Shown one piece after another: positions 44,054 through 52,521 of a DNA stretch of 64,000 nucleotides. The translations under genes and the position numbers were made by a program. This DNA comes from Flavobacterium taihuense (GTDB lineage Bacteria; Bacteroidota; Bacteroidia; Flavobacteriales; Flavobacteriaceae). Under the pieces are notes generated by a model that searched no databases, was not told the origin of the DNA, and saw only the letters and a program-made list of their open reading frames with translations. The stretch's first letter is position 1. Every line of letters starts with the position of its first letter. The stretch is taken from NCBI RefSeq assembly GCF_019351435.1, contig NZ_JAHWYN010000003.1, forward strand, positions 310,001 to 374,000. The letters are read 5' to 3'.

Positions 44054-45142
44054 CTATTCTTCTATTTTTTCGTCTTCTATCATTTCGATCCAAGTTAGGA
44101 AAAATTTATAGCCTAGAGTTAGGATAACTGCTCCAAGGAATAATCCGATGAATCCGTTGTAAATGAAACCTCCAATGGCGCCTAGAAATATCACAAGCAT
44201 TGGAGCTGGTGGATTGCCTCTTCCAAGAAAAAGTGGTTTTAGGATATTGTCGGAAATCATTGTGATGCCTATCCAAATAGCCAGGATGGTTGCGGTTGTG
44301 GTGTCCGTAACCGAGAACATATAAATTACAACGGGAATGGCAATAGGGCCAATTCCGATTTGGATAATAGCAAGGATAAGGCAAACAACAGTGAAAATTC
44401 CAGCAAAGGGAACTCCTGCCATGAAGAATCCTACTCCTACCATTAAGGACTGAATTAGGGCCACTCCCAGAAATCCTTTTACGACATTGCGAATTGTTGC
44501 TACGGTGATTAGAGCATAATGTTCTCCATTGGAACCTATTAGTTTGATGAAGATGTTTTTGGAAACTTTGATGAGTGATTCGGAATACAATAATAATCCC
44601 ATCGCAATAATAATAGAAATAATGAATTGCAAGATGCCTTTGCCAACTCCTGCTAACGCAAGTATTAACCATTCTCCAACTACTTTTAACTGATCAGAGT
44701 ATTTAAATACAACATTCGAAATGTCTTCGGAGGCACTTTTCCAGATTTCTAGTATGGGTTTTGTAATTGTTGGCCAGTCCTTTGTGCTCTCTCCCGGAGG
44801 CGGAATCAGATGTTCGCCAGCTTGATAGGAATGGCTGAAATTATTGATTTCTTCATATAATGATTGGGATACCAATATGCTTGGAAGGACCAAAATACTG
44901 AGCAATATTGCGGCTAGGAAAATGGTAGCCAAAATTTTTTTTCCCCTAAATAATTTCACCACGGATTCATAAATCGGACTGAATGCAACGGCAATGACAA
45001 TCGCCCAAATTATGATTAAAACAAAAGGTTTCAAGATGTCGTAACACCAGCCGATTAGTAAAAAAAGGACTCCAAGTCGGATAAGGGTGTCGGCGATTTT
45101 TTCAAAACTGTAATTATTGAAATTTGAGTTTTTTTGGTTCAT
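44054..45142 (-). CDS. AI-2E family transporter (UPF0118)
   Basis: 362 residues, about seven or eight membrane helices: a double hairpin at about 15-85, a soluble section at 90-150 and a helical C-terminal half with GVGKGILQFIISIIIAMGLL, VVKGFLGVALIQSLMVGVGF and IGPIAIPVVIYMF. Family members export AI-2-type signals, or ions as in Na+/H+ antiport; the substrate cannot be read here. Single gene. The 270 bases upstream (45143-45412) show no clear promoter. Confidence 0.9.
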   Translation of the reverse strand: MNQKNSNFNNYSFEKIADTLIRLGVLFLLIGWCYDILKPFVLIIIWAIVIAVAFSPIYESVVKLFRGKKILATIFLAAILLSILVLPSILVSQSLYEEINNFSHSYQAGEHLIPPPGESTKDWPTITKPILEIWKSASEDISNVVFKYSDQLKVVGEWLILALAGVGKGILQFIISIIIAMGLLLYSESLIKVSKNIFIKLIGSNGEHYALITVATIRNVVKGFLGVALIQSLMVGVGFFMAGVPFAGIFTVVCLILAIIQIGIGPIAIPVVIYMFSVTDTTTATILAIWIGITMISDNILKPLFLGRGNPPAPMLVIFLGAIGGFIYNGFIGLFLGAVILTLGYKFFLTWIEMIEDEKIEE

Positions 45143-45412
45143 ATTTGAGTTTTTTTTGATGAATAAAATGGCAATAGAATTATTATGCTAATCTAGTTAA
45201 AATGTAGTAATTATCGATGGTATTTAATATTGTCTTTTGTTGAAATTTTAAATAATTTAGAATTTAGATGGAAATTGTTTTAAAATAATAGTTGGTTTCT
45301 GAATGAATTAAAATGAGGTTTTGTATTTTTACTAAATTGATATTTTGATGCAATCCAAGACTTTATGGGTGTGTCCTTGTATCAGATTCTATGAATTATA
45401 AAAATGTAACAA

Positions 45413-46639
45413 ATGAGGATAGCGCTTTATACTAACGAATTTCCACCTAATATTTATGGCGGGGCTGGAGTTCACATTGATTTTTTGAGTCAGGAACTGG
45501 CCAATTTGGGTCAGGTTGAAGTTCGGTGTTTTGGTGACCAAAAAGAAAACAAGGAATCCATGCACGTGGAAGGAATTAATTCCTGTTTGACAAAGATGGT
45601 GGATCCTGAAAACGAACACATTAAGATGTATCATAATTTAAGCCGAAATGTCGAAATGGCTCAAACTACCCCAAAAGCTGACATTATTCATTGCCATACT
45701 TGGTACACGCATTTGGCTGGTGTTTTTAGCAGGGAATTGTTGCAGGTGCCGTTGATTTTGACAACTCATAGTTTGGAAACCCACCGTCCTTGGAAAGTAG
45801 AACAACTAGGAAACGGTTATTTTATGTCCCGATGGATCGAAACCAACGCCTATAAAACTGCCGATGGGGTGATTGCTGTGAGTGAACAAATGAAAACCGA
45901 TGTGGTGGAAGCGTATGGTGTTGATCCCAAAAAGGTAACCGTAATTCATAACGGAATTGATCCTGAATTTTACAAACCTACTTTTGATGAGGCTTTGTTG
46001 ACCGAATACGGTATTGATCCAAAAATACCATTTGTGCTTTTTGTAGGCCGAATTACTCGTCAAAAAGGGATTTCGGGATTGATAGAAGCGGCTCAATATT
46101 TTAATGAAAATTGCCAAATCGTACTTTGCGCAGGCGCTCCCGATACCGAAGAAATTGCTCTTGAAACATCAACTTTAATTGACGAATTAAAAGCCAAACG
46201 AAAAGGTGTAATCCTTATTTCGGAAATGTTGCCTCGTGAAAAAGTCAAAGTGTTGTACAGTCATGCAAGAGTTTTTGCCTGTCCTTCGTTGTACGAACCT
46301 TTTGGAATCATTAATCTCGAAGCGATGGCATGTGAAACACCTGTTGTAGGTAGTCATGTAGGCGGAATACCTGAGATTATTGTAGAAGGCGAAACCGGAT
46401 ATTTGATTCCGCTGGAAAGTATTTCTAGAACCAATTTTAATCCGTTGGATCCAACAGCTTTTCAAAAAGCTTTTGCGGAAAAAATAAATACATTATTGGA
46501 TAATGAAGAACTCGCAACCGTGATGGGTAAAGCTGGTCGAGTGCGAGTGTTGAAACAATTCAGTTGGGAGTCTATTGCGAAAACCACGTTTAATTATTAT
46601 CAGGAAGTAATCGCCCGATTTGTGAAAGAGCAGGCATAA
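45413..46639 (+). CDS. Glycogen synthase of the GT4 type
   Basis: 408 residues with a GT-B fold. N-terminal blocks are MRIALYTNEFPPNIYGGAG and IIHCHTWYTHLAG; the C-terminal nucleotide-binding blocks are VLFVGRITRQKGI, CPSLYEPFGIINLEAMACE and VVGSHVGGIPEII. The sequence resembles the GlgA/GlgM-like GT4 enzymes (alpha-maltose-1-phosphate or glycogen synthase) found in actinobacteria, not the GT5 GlgA. Donor and acceptor are inferred. No other glg gene is nearby. Confidence 0.85.
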   Translation: MRIALYTNEFPPNIYGGAGVHIDFLSQELANLGQVEVRCFGDQKENKESMHVEGINSCLTKMVDPENEHIKMYHNLSRNVEMAQTTPKADIIHCHTWYTHLAGVFSRELLQVPLILTTHSLETHRPWKVEQLGNGYFMSRWIETNAYKTADGVIAVSEQMKTDVVEAYGVDPKKVTVIHNGIDPEFYKPTFDEALLTEYGIDPKIPFVLFVGRITRQKGISGLIEAAQYFNENCQIVLCAGAPDTEEIALETSTLIDELKAKRKGVILISEMLPREKVKVLYSHARVFACPSLYEPFGIINLEAMACETPVVGSHVGGIPEIIVEGETGYLIPLESISRTNFNPLDPTAFQKAFAEKINTLLDNEELATVMGKAGRVRVLKQFSWESIAKTTFNYYQEVIARFVKEQA

Positions 46640-46656
46640 GATTAGCATAAAATTTT

Positions 46657-46737
46657 AACCGCAAGGTTCGCAAAGCAAGCGCTATGAACGCAAAGCTTTA
46701 CGAACTTCGCGGTTTTTTCTTCGTGACTTTGCGGTTA
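46657..46737. repeat. AACCGCAAGG-type inverted repeat acting as a convergent terminator
   Basis: AACCGCAAGGTTCG (46657-46670) pairs with CGAACTTCGCGGTT (46701-46714) at 12 of 14 positions, followed by six T. A third unit (GACTTTGCGGTT, 46724-46735) repeats the arm. It lies between two convergent genes and is built from the CGCAAAG unit that also occurs near 53.6 kb. Confidence 0.65.
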
Positions 46738-46740
46738 AAT

Positions 46741-47499
46741 TCATTCAATTTTACTTAAATCAATTATTTTTTGAGCAACAGTTCCTTTTTCAAACAATCG
46801 AATGAATTTAAAAACAGCACTGACCAAATACCCAGGATTTGAAACCAATCGTGCGATTTCGGTGATTTTTACATCTCTTTCCTGAATGGTGGCTTCTCTT
46901 TGATTTTCGGGAAGCACCACAAATTCATTGGCAAATTTCCAAGCACCGTCTCTTGCCGTTTTCATGCTAAAGTCAATAAAGAAATTATCTATTTTGCCGG
47001 ATAATTTTAGTATAATGGTCAATGTTGGCCAAATTTTAATTAGGCATTTTTCGACACTTTCCACGAGATTGCTAAGAATGGTGTTGATTTGGTCGAAATC
47101 GGATTTCAAACTTTCGATATCTTCTGGAGTGCTGACTTGAGCTGATGCTATTCCTAAATCTAGATTCACATGCGCATTGATTCCAAGCAGTAAATGCTGA
47201 ACAACTATTGGCCAAAAGTCTTCTGCTTGCTGAAACGAGAACTCCCAACATTCCGATGGTTTTTCCTTGGCTTTGTATTGGTAATAGGCTTTCAAATACC
47301 GATTGGCGAAAATCACATCCAATTTTTCCATTCGCTCGCCATTTTGAAAAGAACCATTGGCAATACCTTGTTTTATTTGTATTGTGACTTCACGGTATAG
47401 TGTGGTAAACAAGCCTATGGCACTTTGTTCCAGTTTTGATGTTGTTATTATTTCATCCAAAAACTGAATGACTTCGTCTATGGTAGTGGCTTGTTTCAT
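46741..47499 (-). CDS. DUF5995 family protein
   Basis: 252 residues, mainly helical, no signal peptide. The DUF5995 core is recognised by SAIGLFTTLYREVTIQIKQGI, DVIFANRYLKAYYQY and LLLGINAHVNLDLGIA (a His-Asn pair in a helix near residue 117). Function unknown. Convergent with the glycogen synthase; the upstream 319 bases to the ModE-like gene carry that gene's control region. Confidence 0.82.
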   Translation of the reverse strand: MKQATTIDEVIQFLDEIITTSKLEQSAIGLFTTLYREVTIQIKQGIANGSFQNGERMEKLDVIFANRYLKAYYQYKAKEKPSECWEFSFQQAEDFWPIVVQHLLLGINAHVNLDLGIASAQVSTPEDIESLKSDFDQINTILSNLVESVEKCLIKIWPTLTIILKLSGKIDNFFIDFSMKTARDGAWKFANEFVVLPENQREATIQERDVKITEIARLVSNPGYLVSAVFKFIRLFEKGTVAQKIIDLSKIE

Positions 47500-47697
47500 G
47501 CTTATTTATAGTTGGTTATGGTTGAAAATGAAGAGCGAATATAATTATTTTAATTTTTTAAAGAGCACTTTTTTGGAGTAATTGCCTTGCTATTTTCTTT
47601 TTTTAATGCTAAAAGTTAGTGAGTGGGTGAATTGCTGTTTTTTTTTATAACAAAAAAAAGGTTGCAGTGCTGTTTTTTTATTTTTTTGGAATAATCA

Positions 47698-47727
47698 TTT
47701 CGTTATATTTGTAAAAGTATAACGAAA
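47698..47727 (+). promoter_or_regulatory. Probable ModE operator overlapping the promoter of the ModE-like gene
   Basis: TTTCGTTATA (47698-47707), ten bases, TATAACGAAA (47718-47727): a perfect inverted repeat with the CGTTATAT...TATAACG form of the E. coli ModE site. The -7 match TATATTTG (47704-47711) lies inside it, so a bound dimer would block transcription. It is 97 bases before the ModE-like start. The rest of the 325-base gap 47500-47824 is AT-rich without other signals. Confidence 0.75.
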
Positions 47728-47824
47728 ATAATCGACTTTGAAATGAGCATAACCGTAAATTGGACATGACTGCAAAAAACAATTATGCGAAGTACATATT
47801 CCTATAAAAAAACATCATTTGCAT

Positions 47825-48154
47825 ATGAAAATCAAGAGTAAAATTTGGATTGAAACCGATGAAGGAATTCTCATTAGCGAAGGACGTATTCAGTTGTTAA
47901 AGCTTATTGAATCAACCGGTTCGCTCAATAAAGCTGCCAAAGAAATGAATATTTCGTACCAAAAAGCTTGGAAATTAATCGATGCTTCGAATAAAGCTTC
48001 CAAAGAACCTTTAATAGCAACTCAAGTGGGCGGGAATAAAGGTGGCGGTACAGTTATCACTCCTTATGGTAAATCCTTAATTGAATCTTTTGAAGCGATC
48101 AATGTTGCCTGTTGGGAATTTTTGGATTTAGAACTTAAAAAACATTCTTTATGA
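47825..48154 (+). CDS. ModE-like HTH regulator (LysR-type winged helix only)
   Basis: 109 residues from ATG 47825; a TTG six bases upstream is a poorer choice. It corresponds to the N-terminal domain of ModE: IWIETDEGILISEGRIQLLKL, GSLNKAAKEMNISYQKAWKLI, then GGNKGGGTVITPYGKSLIE. The molbindin (MopI) sensing domains are absent, so it either senses molybdate in another way or works with a separate molbindin. The operator-like palindrome upstream suggests autoregulation. It overlaps the next gene by four bases (ATGA), heading the Moco block. Confidence 0.88.
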   Translation: MKIKSKIWIETDEGILISEGRIQLLKLIESTGSLNKAAKEMNISYQKAWKLIDASNKASKEPLIATQVGGNKGGGTVITPYGKSLIESFEAINVACWEFLDLELKKHSL

Positions 48155-48900
48155 GTATAGAACATTTATTAGACATGCCTTTACTATTACTATTGTTTCC
48201 AATTGTAGCCTTTTTGTATGCGAGTGTAGGTCATGGTGGTGCTAGCGGATATCTCGCTTTGATGAGCGCTTTTGCTTTCCCGATGACGTTCATGAAACCG
48301 ACTGCCTTGGTATTGAATATTTTGGTTTCGGGGCTTTCCTTTTATTTTTATTACAGGGAAAAAAACTTCAAGTGGAACCTTTTCTATCCTTTTGCACTAA
48401 CCTCAATTCCGTTTTCGTTTATTGGCGGTTATTTGAAAATTGAAGCTTTTTATTATAAAATAATTCTGGCCACCGTTTTGGTTTTTGCTGTAATGCGATT
48501 GTTAGGCCTTTTTGGTAAAGAGAAAGAAAATTTAAAAATTATAAATGTTCCAATGGCATTGGTCTTTGGAGCACTAATTGGTTTTTTATCTGGTTTATTA
48601 GGTATTGGTGGAGGAATTATTTTGAGTCCCGTTTTATTATTGATGGGTTGGGCCACAATGAAACAGACTGCAGCAGTATCAGCATTGTTTATATTGGTCA
48701 ATTCAATATCTGGTCTTTTTGGTTTTGTGTCGCAAGGCGGAAGTTTACCTGCTTCTTCAGGAATGTTAATCGGATTGGTTTTTATAGGAGGATTATTTGG
48801 TGCATATTATGGAAGTGCCAAATTCAATTCGAAGGCGTTGCGTTATGTATTGTCTGTTGTTATCGGAATCGCCATTTTTAAATTATATGCAACAGCGTAA
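48151..48900 (+). CDS. TSUP-family permease (TauE/SafE), candidate molybdate or oxyanion transporter
   Basis: 249 residues with about seven or eight helices and the two TSUP half-repeats, VGHGGASGYLALMSAF near the N-terminus and GLLGIGGGIILSPVLLL in the second half. TSUP proteins carry sulfur oxyanions or sulfoacetate-like anions across the inner membrane. The gene is translationally coupled (ATGA) to the ModE-like regulator and followed 18 bases later by mobA. No modABC genes are in the window. I therefore suggest that it moves molybdate or a related anion; that is inference from context. Confidence 0.85.
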   Translation: MSIEHLLDMPLLLLLFPIVAFLYASVGHGGASGYLALMSAFAFPMTFMKPTALVLNILVSGLSFYFYYREKNFKWNLFYPFALTSIPFSFIGGYLKIEAFYYKIILATVLVFAVMRLLGLFGKEKENLKIINVPMALVFGALIGFLSGLLGIGGGIILSPVLLLMGWATMKQTAAVSALFILVNSISGLFGFVSQGGSLPASSGMLIGLVFIGGLFGAYYGSAKFNSKALRYVLSVVIGIAIFKLYATA

Positions 48901-48918
48901 TCATTCTTAAAGAGAATT

Positions 48919-49488
48919 ATGGAAAATAAAATAACGGCAATTATTTTGGCAGGCGGTAAAAGCCAGCGCATGGGAGCAGACAAAGGACTACTGAATTTGA
49001 ACGGAAAAACATTCATCAAACACATTTGTGATGTTTTGAAACCAATAGTTGGTTCAAATATTTTAATTGTGTCAGGTAGCAAAGAATATGATGCTTTAGG
49101 TTTTATCAGAGTCGAAGATATTATTGAAAACAAAGGACCAGTTGGAGGACTTTATACCGCACTGTCAGCGTCTAAAACCAAAGTGAATTTGGTTTTGAGT
49201 GTTGATGTGCCACTAGTTTCGAAAGAACTGTTGGAATGGATTTTAAAAAATCATGACGAAACCTATATGGTTACACAAACCAAAAGTGGAGATAAAACGA
49301 GTCCGCTTATTGGGGTTTACGACCGCTCGATGCGAATTGTTTTCGGAGAACACATGGCGGGAAATCAATTGAAATTAAGGCAAGTGATTGAAGATGTCAA
49401 ACACCAAACTCTTGAAGTTCCTGAAAAATGGAACAACCAAGTGCAAAATATAAACACACCAGAAGAATATCAAAATTTAATCAAATGA
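48919..49488 (+). CDS. mobA: Molybdenum cofactor guanylyltransferase MobA
   Basis: Attaches GMP to molybdopterin to make MGD, the cofactor form needed by the molybdoenzyme at 59.8 kb. 189 residues. The nucleotidyltransferase loop is ILAGGKSQRMGADKGLL, the metal-binding Asp lies in LSVDVPLVS, and the second-half block GPVGGLYTAL is present. The stop overlaps the moaD start (ATGA). Confidence 0.93.
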   Translation: MENKITAIILAGGKSQRMGADKGLLNLNGKTFIKHICDVLKPIVGSNILIVSGSKEYDALGFIRVEDIIENKGPVGGLYTALSASKTKVNLVLSVDVPLVSKELLEWILKNHDETYMVTQTKSGDKTSPLIGVYDRSMRIVFGEHMAGNQLKLRQVIEDVKHQTLEVPEKWNNQVQNINTPEEYQNLIK

Positions 49489-49727
49489 CCATAACGCTAA
49501 AATATTTTGGTTTAGTCGCTGATATCACGGAGTTGAAAGAGGAACAATTTACTTTCGATGAGGAGACTATTTCAGTTTCAGTATTAAAATCAAAAATAGA
49601 GAACAGTTACCAAACTATGCAAAACACTACTTATGCTATTGCTGTCAATCAAGCAATGAGTAGTTTGCAAGCCACCATAAAGGATCAGGATGTAATTGCT
49701 TTTCTGCCACCGTTTGCTGGAGGTTAG
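49485..49727 (+). CDS. moaD: Molybdopterin synthase sulfur carrier subunit MoaD
   Basis: 80-residue ubiquitin-like protein ending in the required PPFAGG (C-terminal Gly-Gly, activated and thiocarboxylated). It begins MTITLKYFGLVADITELKEE. It overlaps mobA by four bases. Its activating enzyme is probably the ThiF-rhodanese protein at 49883, and its partner MoaE is at 51076. The following 155 bases hold AAGATTGCAGATTT direct repeats and an ACTTATATG repeat. Confidence 0.93.
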   Translation: MTITLKYFGLVADITELKEEQFTFDEETISVSVLKSKIENSYQTMQNTTYAIAVNQAMSSLQATIKDQDVIAFLPPFAGG

Positions 49728-49882
49728 AAATTTAAGATTGCAGATTTAAGATTGCAGAAATGTAAATTGGCAATAATTAGAATAGAAAACTTAGATGAAC
49801 TTATGTTTCTTAAATGGTTAAGAAATTTTAAAAGGGAAACTTATATGACTTATATGTTTAAACCAAGTTCCAATATTTGAAA

Positions 49883-51031
49883 ATGGCAAATTCCAAACGT
49901 TATTCTAGACAAATAGTTCTTCCTGAAATAGGAGAAATAGGTCAGCAAAAATTGCAGGACGCTCGTGTCTTGGTAATTGGTGCCGGTGGTTTGGGTTGTC
50001 CGGTTTTACAAAATTTGGCTGCCGCAGGAGTAGGTAACATCGGAATTGTGGATGGAGACGTGGTGGAAGAAACTAATTTGCACAGGCAATTATTATATAC
50101 CTTAAAAGACTGCGGAAATAGCAAAGCAGAAACAGCCAAGAAAGCTATTTTCGAACTCAATCCTGAGATTAATGTAACCGTTTTTTCAGAGTTTTTCACT
50201 GCCCAAAATGCCGCTCGTATAGTTAAGGATTACCAAATCATTGTTGATTGCACCGATGCTATTACAGTTCGCTATTTGATTAATGATATATCGGTCGCCA
50301 AAAGGATTCCGATGGTGTATGCCTCAATTCACAAGTTTGAAGGACAGATTTCAGTATTTAACTATAATAACGGGCCGAGTTACCGTTGTTTGTTTCCCGA
50401 GCAGGAAAGACTGAATGCGATTCCGAATTGCGCTGATTCAGGAGTTTTGGGAATTTTGCCCAACACTATCGGAACATTGCAGGCTACAGAAGTCTTAAAA
50501 ATAATACTCGGAATTGGTGAAATATTGTCGGGGAAATTATTGATTTACGATGCTCTGCATTTTCAAACTCAAACGATCAATTTCTCCAAAAATCCAAAAA
50601 TGATTGAAACCGCCACAAAGAAGTATTATTCGCAAAAAAAAGAACAAGCGGTTCCTGACATCCAAAATCTAAATGTTTTTTCGGAAGAAAAAGGAATTAT
50701 AAATGGAACTCTGTTTTTAAACAATAAAAAAGTAGAAACAGATTTAAGTCCAGAGTCTTTTTTAGAAAAATGCAAACAATTCGGAATCGTTGTTATTGAC
50801 GTTCGAGAATTAGACGAAACACCAGAGTTTAAAGGAAATAATGTAATTCGGATTCCTTTGAGTATGTTAGAAGATTACAGTAAGAAATTGAGTAAAAATC
50901 AAGAAATTGTTTTGTTTTGTCAAACGGGCCAGCGAAGTCTAGCCGCTATGAATTATCTTCAAAAATCAGGATTTGTTGGAGTTTTTCATTTAGGAAAAGG
51001 CATTGAATCTTTGAGAAATCAAATTGAATAA
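49883..51031 (+). CDS. moeZ: ThiF/MoeB-type E1 enzyme fused to a rhodanese domain
   Basis: 382 residues. The N-terminal E1-like domain (about 1-245) has the ATP loop GAGGLGCPVLQNLAAAG, the Arg finger region NLHRQ and the Asp loop IVDCTDA. The C-terminal rhodanese domain (about 290-382) has the persulfide loop CQTGQRS. It adenylates MoaD and delivers sulfur to it. The paired CxxC zinc motifs of E. coli MoeB are missing: only one Cys remains in YRCLFPEQE, and no second CxxC is present. Start chosen at ATG 49883; a TTG six bases earlier is possible. Confidence 0.9.
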   Translation: MANSKRYSRQIVLPEIGEIGQQKLQDARVLVIGAGGLGCPVLQNLAAAGVGNIGIVDGDVVEETNLHRQLLYTLKDCGNSKAETAKKAIFELNPEINVTVFSEFFTAQNAARIVKDYQIIVDCTDAITVRYLINDISVAKRIPMVYASIHKFEGQISVFNYNNGPSYRCLFPEQERLNAIPNCADSGVLGILPNTIGTLQATEVLKIILGIGEILSGKLLIYDALHFQTQTINFSKNPKMIETATKKYYSQKKEQAVPDIQNLNVFSEEKGIINGTLFLNNKKVETDLSPESFLEKCKQFGIVVIDVRELDETPEFKGNNVIRIPLSMLEDYSKKLSKNQEIVLFCQTGQRSLAAMNYLQKSGFVGVFHLGKGIESLRNQIE

Positions 51032-51075
51032 CAATGTCCAATTTTAATAAAAAATAAAAAGATACAATATTAATT

Positions 51076-51549
51076 ATGTCAACAGATAAAGCCAAAAAAA
51101 GTTCTTTTATTCAGGGACAAATAACATCCGAGTTCATTGGGAATTCGATTGCCAAACACCAAAGCAAAACCACAATTGGAGCACATAATATTTTTCTGGG
51201 GCAGGTTCGTGCCGATGTGATTGAAGGAAAAGCAGTCGCTGCGATTGAATACACGGCCTACGAAGAAATGGCGGAACAATCGTTCTACGAAATTCGAGAA
51301 GCGGCTTTTGCCAAATATGAGTTATCGTGTTTGCACATTTACCATAGTTTGGGAACGGTAAAAACAGGTGAGATATGTTTGTTTGTTTTTGTTTCGGCAC
51401 CAAGACGAAAAGTCGTTTATGAAGCTTTGGAATTTTTGGTGGAAGAAATAAAAGAAAAGACAGCCATTTTCGGGAAAGAAATTTTTGAAGATGAATCATA
51501 TACTTGGAAAAAGAATAGCCCCCCAACCCCTGAAGGGGGAGTTCTGTAG
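51076..51549 (+). CDS. moaE: Molybdopterin synthase catalytic subunit MoaE
   Basis: Converts cyclic pyranopterin monophosphate to molybdopterin together with MoaD. 157 residues with GAHNIFLGQVRAD, YTAYEEMAEQSFYEI, IYHSLGTVKTGEICLFVFVSAPRR and the Lys of VEEIKEKTAIFGKE. The last residues, NSPPTPEGGVL, are coded by a GC-rich repeat (CCCCCCAACCCCTGAAGGGGGAG, 51519-51541), so the natural end was probably nearer SYTWKKN. This tail is an appendage, unlikely to matter for catalysis. Confidence 0.93.
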   Translation: MSTDKAKKSSFIQGQITSEFIGNSIAKHQSKTTIGAHNIFLGQVRADVIEGKAVAAIEYTAYEEMAEQSFYEIREAAFAKYELSCLHIYHSLGTVKTGEICLFVFVSAPRRKVVYEALEFLVEEIKEKTAIFGKEIFEDESYTWKKNSPPTPEGGVL

Positions 51550-51576
51550 ATTGTCTTAAATGCATGACAATAAGCA

Positions 51577-51604
51577 AAAATCTAAAATCTAAAATCTAAA
51601 ATCT
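51577..51604. repeat. Four tandem AAAATCT units before moaCB
   Basis: Seven-base unit AAAATCT, four perfect copies, ending two bases before the ATG of moaCB. It replaces any recognisable Shine-Dalgarno sequence there. Related AATCTAAAATCT tracts are seen inside the GSCFA gene and near 62.6 kb. Confidence 0.8.
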
Positions 51605-51606
51605 CC

Positions 51607-52521
51607 ATGGTAGATATCACCCATAAAATAATCACACAACGCACTGCTACGGCTCAAGCCATTGTAAAAGTTGGTTCGCCAGAAACAATGCAGGCCATTC
51701 TGAACAAAACCGTTCCAAAAGGTGATGTGCTTGAAGTATCGAGAACTGCGGGTTTATTTGCCGTAAAAAATACTTCGAACTCCATTCCGGATTGTCATCC
51801 TATGCCGATTGAGTTCACCGGAATCGAATATGAACTATTGGAAGATTCAGTGTTGATAAAGGTAACGGTAAAAGCGATTTACAGAACAGGAGTGGAGGTC
51901 GAAGCCATGCACGGAGCATCGATTGTGGCTCTAACAATGTACGATATGTTAAAACCGATTGACAAAAAAGTTGAAATTTCGACCATAAAACTGCTCCATA
52001 AAAAAGGAGGAAAATCCGATTATGGTGTCAAAGAAAATCTGGATTTGTCGGTAGCGGTAATCGTTTGTTCGGACAGTGTTTCCAGCGGAAAAAAAGAGGA
52101 TCGAGCAGGAAAAGTAATCTCGGACAAAATCAAGAATCTGGGATTGAGCATTTCGAGTTATTCGGTCATTCCAGATGAGGTTGCCGATATTCAGGAAACC
52201 TTAAACAAGCTGTGTTCGGCCAATAAAGATTTGGTAATTTTCACTGGCGGAACAGGTTTGTCTAACCGCGATGTGACTCCCGAAGCTATTATTCCAATGC
52301 TCGATCGTCGTATTCCCGGAATTGAAGAAGCCATTCGCTCTTATGGACAGGACAGAACGCCTTATGCGATGTTGTCCAGAAGCGTGGTGGGTTTCAAAGG
52401 AAATACACTAATTATGGCCTTGCCAGGTTCCACAGCGGGAGCCAGTGAATCTATGGATGCTGTATTTCCTTCCGTATTGCATTTATTCAAAATATTAAAT
52501 GGTTTCAACCATGGAAAATAA
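51607..52521 (+). CDS. moaCB: Bifunctional MoaC/MoaB molybdenum cofactor protein
   Basis: 304-residue fusion. Residues about 1-150 are MoaC, the cyclic pyranopterin monophosphate synthase step (CHPMPIEFTGIE, KAIYRTGVEVEAMHGASIVAL). Residues about 158-304 are a MoaB/Mog-type molybdopterin adenylyltransferase domain (VIVCSDSVSSGKKEDRAGK, FTGGTGLSNRDVTPEAI, MALPGSTAGASE). One polypeptide thus covers an early and a late step of the pathway. This fusion is known in Bacteroidetes. It overlaps the moaA start by 11 bases. Confidence 0.93.
   Translation: MVDITHKIITQRTATAQAIVKVGSPETMQAILNKTVPKGDVLEVSRTAGLFAVKNTSNSIPDCHPMPIEFTGIEYELLEDSVLIKVTVKAIYRTGVEVEAMHGASIVALTMYDMLKPIDKKVEISTIKLLHKKGGKSDYGVKENLDLSVAVIVCSDSVSSGKKEDRAGKVISDKIKNLGLSISSYSVIPDEVADIQETLNKLCSANKDLVIFTGGTGLSNRDVTPEAIIPMLDRRIPGIEEAIRSYGQDRTPYAMLSRSVVGFKGNTLIMALPGSTAGASESMDAVFPSVLHLFKILNGFNHGK

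Noticed and set aside
44106..44672. Minus-strand open frame of 188 codons overlapping the AI-2E family gene in another frame
   Set aside because: The overlapping frame has the membrane helices of the family. This one is rich in His, Cys, Tyr and Arg in a way typical of a shifted frame.
46657..46737. Folded GC-richer segment considered as a tRNA or small RNA gene
   Set aside because: It has no TpsiC or anticodon arm pattern and consists of repeats of CGCAAAG-type units between convergent genes. A terminator role explains it.
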